Position numbers and translations under genes: made by a program. DNA of 64,000 nt, from NCBI GenBank assembly GCA_028554645.1, contig JAQOOI010000076.1, forward strand, positions 558,001 through 622,000, given 5' to 3'. This document shows, piece by piece, positions 58,808 to 64,000 of the stretch (position 1 is the first letter of the stretch; the number at the start of each line of letters is the position of its first letter). Below the pieces are notes generated by a model. It was not told the DNA's origin. It saw nothing but the letters and a program-made list of their open reading frames with translations, and ran no database searches. The DNA is from Omphalotus guepiniiformis. Its lineage: Eukaryota; Basidiomycota; Agaricomycetes; Agaricales; Omphalotaceae.

Positions 58808-61324
58808 TCATGTCGACCCAACCAGCTTCTCCAGATCGTATCCTCCTGCAATCTGAAATTCTGAGGCGCCGCTACTCATCATAACGCCTCCCTTTTTCGT
58901 CCGTCTACCTTGAGAACGAACGATATCTTGCATCCGCTTCTCTGCATCTCGGCTATGGTCCACACCTGAAATGTTGTTCAGAGTCTTTTGACCAGATTTT
59001 TTCCTATGGTCGACCGCGCTTCGAGCTTTGCCTGCGGCTCCGGTGACAGTATTAGGTGCCTCACGCAACGCGAAAGCCTTGGCTAGATGTCCAAGATGTA
59101 AGTGCCTGATGTGAAAGATATGTTTTTCGTTGGAAGGATGTGTCGAATATGCCCTCAAATGTGAGAGATAAGCTATACGTGCAAGCTCGCTATTCTATTG
59201 AATAAAATCCGTCAGAGAAGCGAAGACCCGAGAACGAACAAGATAAACCTCTTTGCTGCGTAGAACCCATCTTTCAAAAGAAAGCTGGACTTGCGTCGCA
59301 CGTTCCTCGAATTCATGATCTTTTCCTCCGAATCCTGTCCTCAAAATGGACTCTGGGGTAGTACTTACAAGCAAACTACTTTGTTTATGATCTGCTGCAT
59401 TGCTTCCTTGCATCTTTCCTTCAACCCATTGAACCCATTCTACTTCGCTGGGTGCTACCAAGCTCCACGCCTCACCCCCATGCCCAGCGCGCGCAGTACG
59501 TCCTATGCGATGAACATATTCCGTAGCTCCACCTTCTGTCGGTAGGTCATATTGTATGACGCTACTTACAAGAGGCAGATCTAGACCACGAGAAGCAACC
59601 GAAGTACACAACAATACTGAAAACTGTGTGACTGTCTTTTTTGAGTTCCCTGAAAAGCCTTTTAGCGAAGCTAATCGAGTGGATGTGGGCAATGAGCCAT
59701 GAAGTCGAAAAAGTGACGTATGAGGGAGCAGAGAGGATTTCAAAGAAATTGATTCGGCCTTCGTATCGTCTCTAGCCGGTTCACCAGCTTCGCTGTCACC
59801 ACTATCTGAGGCCCCATCTGACTGTGTGGTATCGTCATTACTTATCTGCGATCCTCCCAATAGCTTCCAAAGAAAGTCCACAGCATCCGTACAGCTAAGG
59901 AAAACGATAACTTTTGCGCCCGGTTGATTCTGGCACTGCATGATGAGTTTGCGTAACAGCGCTACGAGTACCACCAGCCTCTGCTTTAACGGGACCACCA
60001 CATAATTCTGCGATAACTGTGTTGGGGGGCTGAAATTCTCGTCCTGTCTCTGGACAGCGGACGAACCGGTCTGAGTTTGCAGAGAGGTTGAGATATCCGG
60101 TTCGGAGGCCTTGACCATGAGAGGGTTTAAGAGAGTTGCGCCGGCCAGCTTTTGTACATCTTCACGTATCGTGGCTGAACACAAGATAGTCCTTCTTCTC
60201 CGCTCCCAATCCCAACCACCAACTTCCTTACCAATCCCCTCGTTCATAGCCTGTAAAGCCAACTTGCGATGCCCATCCAACCCTTTCAGAATACCAGTAA
60301 TGCTTTCTTCGAATCCCAGTTCCATCAAGCGATCAGCTTCGTCGAGGACGAGCCAGCGACATTTGCCGACATTAAACGAAGATGTGTTCTGAAGATGATC
60401 AAGTAATCGACCCGGTGTCGAGACTATAATAGGAAGACCTTTGCGGAGTCGAGCTTTCTCGTGAGTACGAGTTGCTCCTCCAATTAAGAGGCCAGAGACT
60501 AGCCAACGCGTCAACCTCGTCGCATTCGGGTCATCCGCCTCCTCATCCCCCGCCCGAAGTCGAAGCTTGAGCAAATTTTCGAGAACATCCGATATCTGTT
60601 TGGCAAGTTCGCGTGTAGGGGCGATGATTATAGCCAAAGTCCCTATAGTTCGGTCGATATAGGACAAAGAACTGAGAGGAAGTAAATCTTGTATGATAGG
60701 TAGAAGAAACGAGAGTGTCTTCCCGGAACCAGTTTGAGACTGGATGAAAACATCGCGCGCCATCGTTTCGGCGGTAGTCGATAGTGTGACGGGCAAAGCA
60801 GCTCGTTGAATTGATGTGGGTTTGGTGATGGACATCTTAGTCACAAGATGAGAAGATAGCAAAGGATGGAGACCCAAGCCCAGAAATGAGGACGAATCAG
60901 TCAACGGAGCATTACTGGGCGGGAGTGCAGTTTTCGGTTTAACTTTATTAACAGGTACCTCAACTTTGGGATTATGGGAGAAAAGTGAAGAGATGATCTG
61001 AGTTTGGGTGCGAGGTTGAGCGGGAGGCGGATCCTCATTTGATCTTGAAACCAACAGTTTTTCAACGCGACGTCTTTTTGGACTGGGTTCCTCTGATTCA
61101 GTAGCTGGAAGAGAGTTAGTAGAGCTTTTCTTCTCCGTAGGTCGTTGTGTACGCTTTGCAACTCGTTTAGCTTTTAATCTGTGATCTCTTCAGAATTCGG
61201 ATTTGCGAACACAGAGACAGAAGGCGCACCTATCCGTCCATCGTCCCCCTTTAGAAGCAGAACTTGGCTTTGACGATATCAGCGTATCGTCACCTGCAAG
61301 ATTGAGTACAAGACCGTCGTCCAT
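58808..61324 (-). CDS. DBP7: DEAD-box RNA helicase Dbp7 (60S ribosome assembly)
   Basis: Nucleolar helicase of large ribosomal subunit assembly. The ATG at 61324 gives [15 protein letters not shown], then, past an intron, a Lys/Arg-rich stretch with KRRRVEKL. Helicase motifs run in order: Q motif [123 protein letters not shown]. The insertions in both RecA lobes and the C-terminal [20 protein letters not shown] with KAFALREAP are Dbp7 marks. An intron lies at about 59155-59195; the last exon ends [10 protein letters not shown] at 58808. About 780 residues. Confidence 0.95.
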
Positions 61325-61429
61325 ATTATACAGTGAATAGAGTAAATTTTGAGTGTAACTTGACTCTTTTCCCACGATGTTATACTTCAGTGCGATCTGA
61401 AATTGGCCACGTCTCTTTACTTCACTACC

Positions 61430-62999
61430 ATGTTTGGCCTTCGTCAACTCTCTTTAGCATTTCTTGCTATCTCTCTAGCTTCCTTCTTTTGTGTGCAGAA
61501 TGTAGAGGCGGCAAAGGGACCCAAGATTACCCACAAGGTGTACTTTGATATCAAACATGGTAAACAGGACCTTGGCAGGAGTATGTAGTGTTCTTTCTCT
61601 AACAGCTCATATATTTATGATCGTGACAGTCACCATGGGTCTATTCGGAGGAGTACGCTTCTCGTATTGCTCCCTAGCTCATTGCTCACGCGTGTCTTCC
61701 AGACTGTTCCTAAAACCGTGGAGAACTTCCGTGCCCTTGCGACTGGAAGGCGAAAAGATGGCACTGAACTGGGCTTTGGTTACAAGGGATCGAAATTCCA
61801 CCGTGTCATCAAAGATTTCATGTCAGTAATTTCACATAGGCAATAGTGCTCTGAATTAATGTATCAACTTTTCAGGATCCAAGGTGGTGATTTCAGTGAG
61901 TCATGACTCGGCTGATGAATGAGGGTTGAATGGCTCATTATCCGAGTAGCCAGTGGTGATGGTCGCGGCGGCAAGGTGGGAGTTGTCTACGCATGCCAAA
62001 TCTTCGATCTCTGATATCCTGGCATAGTCCATCTTTGAAAGTGACAAGTTTGCCGACGAGAACTTGTGAGTTGATGCTAGGTTTATTTGCACCGGTTTTT
62101 CTCAAGCCTTCCTCCAGCAAACTCAAGCACACCGGTCCTGGTATCTTGTCGATGGCAAATGCCGGTAAAGACACGAATGGTTAGTGCTCTTCTGCCCTTG
62201 AAGGCTGGCCTACTAATTCGAGGCTTCTTAGGCTCACAATTCGTACGCAATGAAGCGTTACTTGTACTTATGCACACTCATGAAATTCTAGTTCATCTGC
62301 ACGATCGCTACGAGCTGGTTGGACGGAAGACACGTCTGTATCTTCATTTCTTTCACAGCTCAAATCTTGCTAATGCTCCTTTAGGTCGTCTTTGGGAAGG
62401 TTCTTGAGGGCATGGACGTCGTACACGCAATCGGTATAATTATATGCACCGGATTTACTCGAATTTTTCTGACTTATTGCTTTGCAACTCAGAAAATGTG
62501 GAGAAAGGTGCTTCTGACCGTCCACTTGAAGATGTGGTCATTACCGACTCGGGAGAAGTGCGTACGATTCCTTTCACGATGCTGACTGTTATTGACTCTT
62601 TTACGTGCAGCTTGAAGTTGAGACCGTTACGGATACTGACGGCAACCAGGTACCTCTTCATGCTGAGCTTTGATCAGCATTCCTTGTTAACTACAACGTG
62701 TCATGAATAAACTTTGGTTCCTTGTCGTACAGGTCGAGGATGTTACTGGTCCTACCTCCGTCGCTGAGGCTGATGCTACCATGTCCGCGACTATTCCTTC
62801 GGGCTCTGCGTCGTCCGAGGAGTTCGTCAAGGTTGACGAAGAATCTCATTTCTTCAGAAATCTCTTCTTCCTTGTTATTGTATTGGGTCTTGCTACTGCT
62901 GCTTTCGTCTGGTTTGGTGGTGCTCAGAAGGTTTGGAGAGTGCTTGCCAGTGGCAGAGGTCATTACCGCAGAGTCGAAGACGAAGATATTGAGAAGTAA
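61430..62999 (+). CDS. ER cyclophilin (peptidyl-prolyl isomerase) with C-terminal membrane anchor
   Basis: Peptidyl-prolyl cis-trans isomerase of the secretory pathway. The ATG at 61430 opens a signal peptide: [20 protein letters not shown] then [11 protein letters not shown]. The cyclophilin domain, in about ten small exons, reads [74 protein letters not shown] joined to [14 protein letters not shown], then [16 protein letters not shown] and [20 protein letters not shown]. Catalytic [14 protein letters not shown] and the Trp of SWLDG are present. After the domain comes an acidic linker, the helix [24 protein letters not shown] and a short basic tail ending DEDIEK at 62999. Soluble ER cyclophilins normally end HDEL-like; this one is membrane-bound instead. 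Confidence 0.92.
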
Positions 63000-63351
63000 G
63001 GTCACCGTTGCACTGACGGTGCATGTATGTTGACCCCAGTTTAGAGCCAGACGGATGGCCTAAAGACTTTACGAGGTGCAAGTGCGAATTTGAGACTCGC
63101 TGGAACGAGGCTCGATACATTGTTGAATTGTCTCGCATTCGCATAGTCTCAGCCTCTGGTAGTGGCATGTATTATTTAACAATTATACACTCATTTATCG
63201 CTGAAATCCAGTCGCACTGCTGTTGGATATAGTATGGCATTCTTAACAATTACACCAATAAGGATATACAACCAACAAACAAAAGCCAAATTGTTGCAGA
63301 GGGTATCGAGACTCTGTATGCAGAGCTGGTGGTGGTATCTGGACTACATTC
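63000..63351. other. Convergent intergenic region
   Basis: Between the cyclophilin stop (plus) and the inferred stop of the expansin-like gene (minus). No supported feature. Confidence 0.5.
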
Positions 63352-64000
63352 TTATGTTAGCAATCGCGAGCCAGACCAGAGAAGAAGCGGGACTTGCGCA
63401 ATGCCGTTGTGATCAGAGTAAGATGGACATGTGTCATTGGAATTTCCCTGTAATCAACATGAGGTTGTAGAATGAGAGAGAAGCTGGTCGACAACTTTAC
63501 ATACCGAAGGATTGGCGGGACAACAAGCACTTTCAGGTCCCAAATTAGACACGCTGCCTAACGCGGCGACATTCCTGAAACCTGCCCAATCACTGCATGA
63601 AACAGTCTCGTAGCTGATATTCCAGACACCAAAGTCCTGGAAATAGATATCTGACAAACTGCGTCCGCTTCAGAACGAGGAACGTACTGTATAGCCATAG
63701 AAAGACGCATTAGAAGGGAAGAAATTATCAGGAATGGCCACTGAAGGATAGGCAAGATCAAAGTTCAAATCATGTCCGGCGCTAGATCAGGACTTCATTT
63801 TAGGGTGAAGCCTTATTGAAAATGGATACATACGCGTTGGGTCCATTTTCTGTGGCGTTGCACCAACCAGTGGTCGACAACGGGCAAAGGTCTGTTATTT
63901 TGACGATGATAGACTTGGTCACAGTCGGAATAAATGGGGGTATAGACAAAAAAGTATTCAAGAGCGTTAAATTAAAGCATTTTCCGCAAGCAGGGCCTAA
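63352..64000 (-). CDS. Expansin-like (EG45/RlpA-like) secreted protein, 5' part beyond the window
   Basis: Only the C-terminal part is inside. At the right edge the minus strand reads GPACGKCFNLTLLNTFL, then KSIIVKITDLCPLSTTGWCN and ATENGPNA, an intron, AGHDLNFDLAYPSVAIPDNF and FPSNASFYGYT, another intron, DFGVWNISYETVSCSDWAGF, NVAALGSVSNLGPESACCPA and NPS. The GxxC-G-C-xx-L and TDLCP elements match double-psi beta-barrel proteins of the expansin/EG45 type. Many Cys fit a secreted, disulfide-bonded wall protein. A last intron leads to SNDTCPSYSDHNG and a TAA at 63352, inferred by family resemblance. The signal peptide and first half are missing. Cell-wall loosening is a family guess. Confidence 0.75.

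Overview
The window is nuclear DNA from a filamentous fungus. Genes are dense on both strands and nearly all are cut by short introns of about 45-70 bp (GT...AG). Protein content points to Basidiomycota, probably Agaricomycotina: a fungal CSL factor, a fused allantoicase/ureidoglycolate lyase, an ERT1-type Zn2Cys6 regulator, a taspase-like hydrolase and an ADA2 with an unusual ZZ spacing. The taxonomic call is inferred from remembered family patterns, not from a search.

Layout. 1-15 kb: CHD1 remodeller (cut by the left edge), TFIIH subunit TFB4, taspase-like threonine hydrolase, HSL-like alpha/beta hydrolase, C2H2 zinc-finger protein, PEX5 import receptor, a small unknown protein and a PRA1/Yip3 protein. 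15-25 kb: two Zn2Cys6 regulators (one unknown, one ERT1-like), a PrmC/HemK-type methyltransferase and the purine-degradation fusion gene. 25-42 kb is very compact: BRE1, mitochondrial uS9, the Golgi CASP/COY1 protein, TFIIH TFB1, proteasome chaperone PAC4, a PHOSPHO-type HAD phosphatase, YAK1 and ADA2. Several neighbours are divergent pairs with only about 50 bp between start codons. 42.3-46.4 kb holds no convincing gene. 46-64 kb: a GRF zinc-finger/coiled-coil protein, a proline- and serine-rich unknown protein, a CSL transcription factor, a one-pass membrane protein, MYST acetyltransferase ESA1, DEAD-box helicase DBP7, a membrane-anchored ER cyclophilin and the 3' part of an expansin-like secreted protein (cut by the right edge).

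How genes relate. There is no operon or biosynthetic cluster. The window is rich in RNA polymerase II and chromatin functions (CHD1, TFB4, TFB1, BRE1, ADA2, ESA1, CSL and several DNA-binding regulators) mixed with housekeeping genes. I saw no intact transposon, rRNA, tRNA or CRISPR array. Exon joins below were read by eye from splice signals and family motifs. The outer coordinates of each CDS span all its exons and introns.
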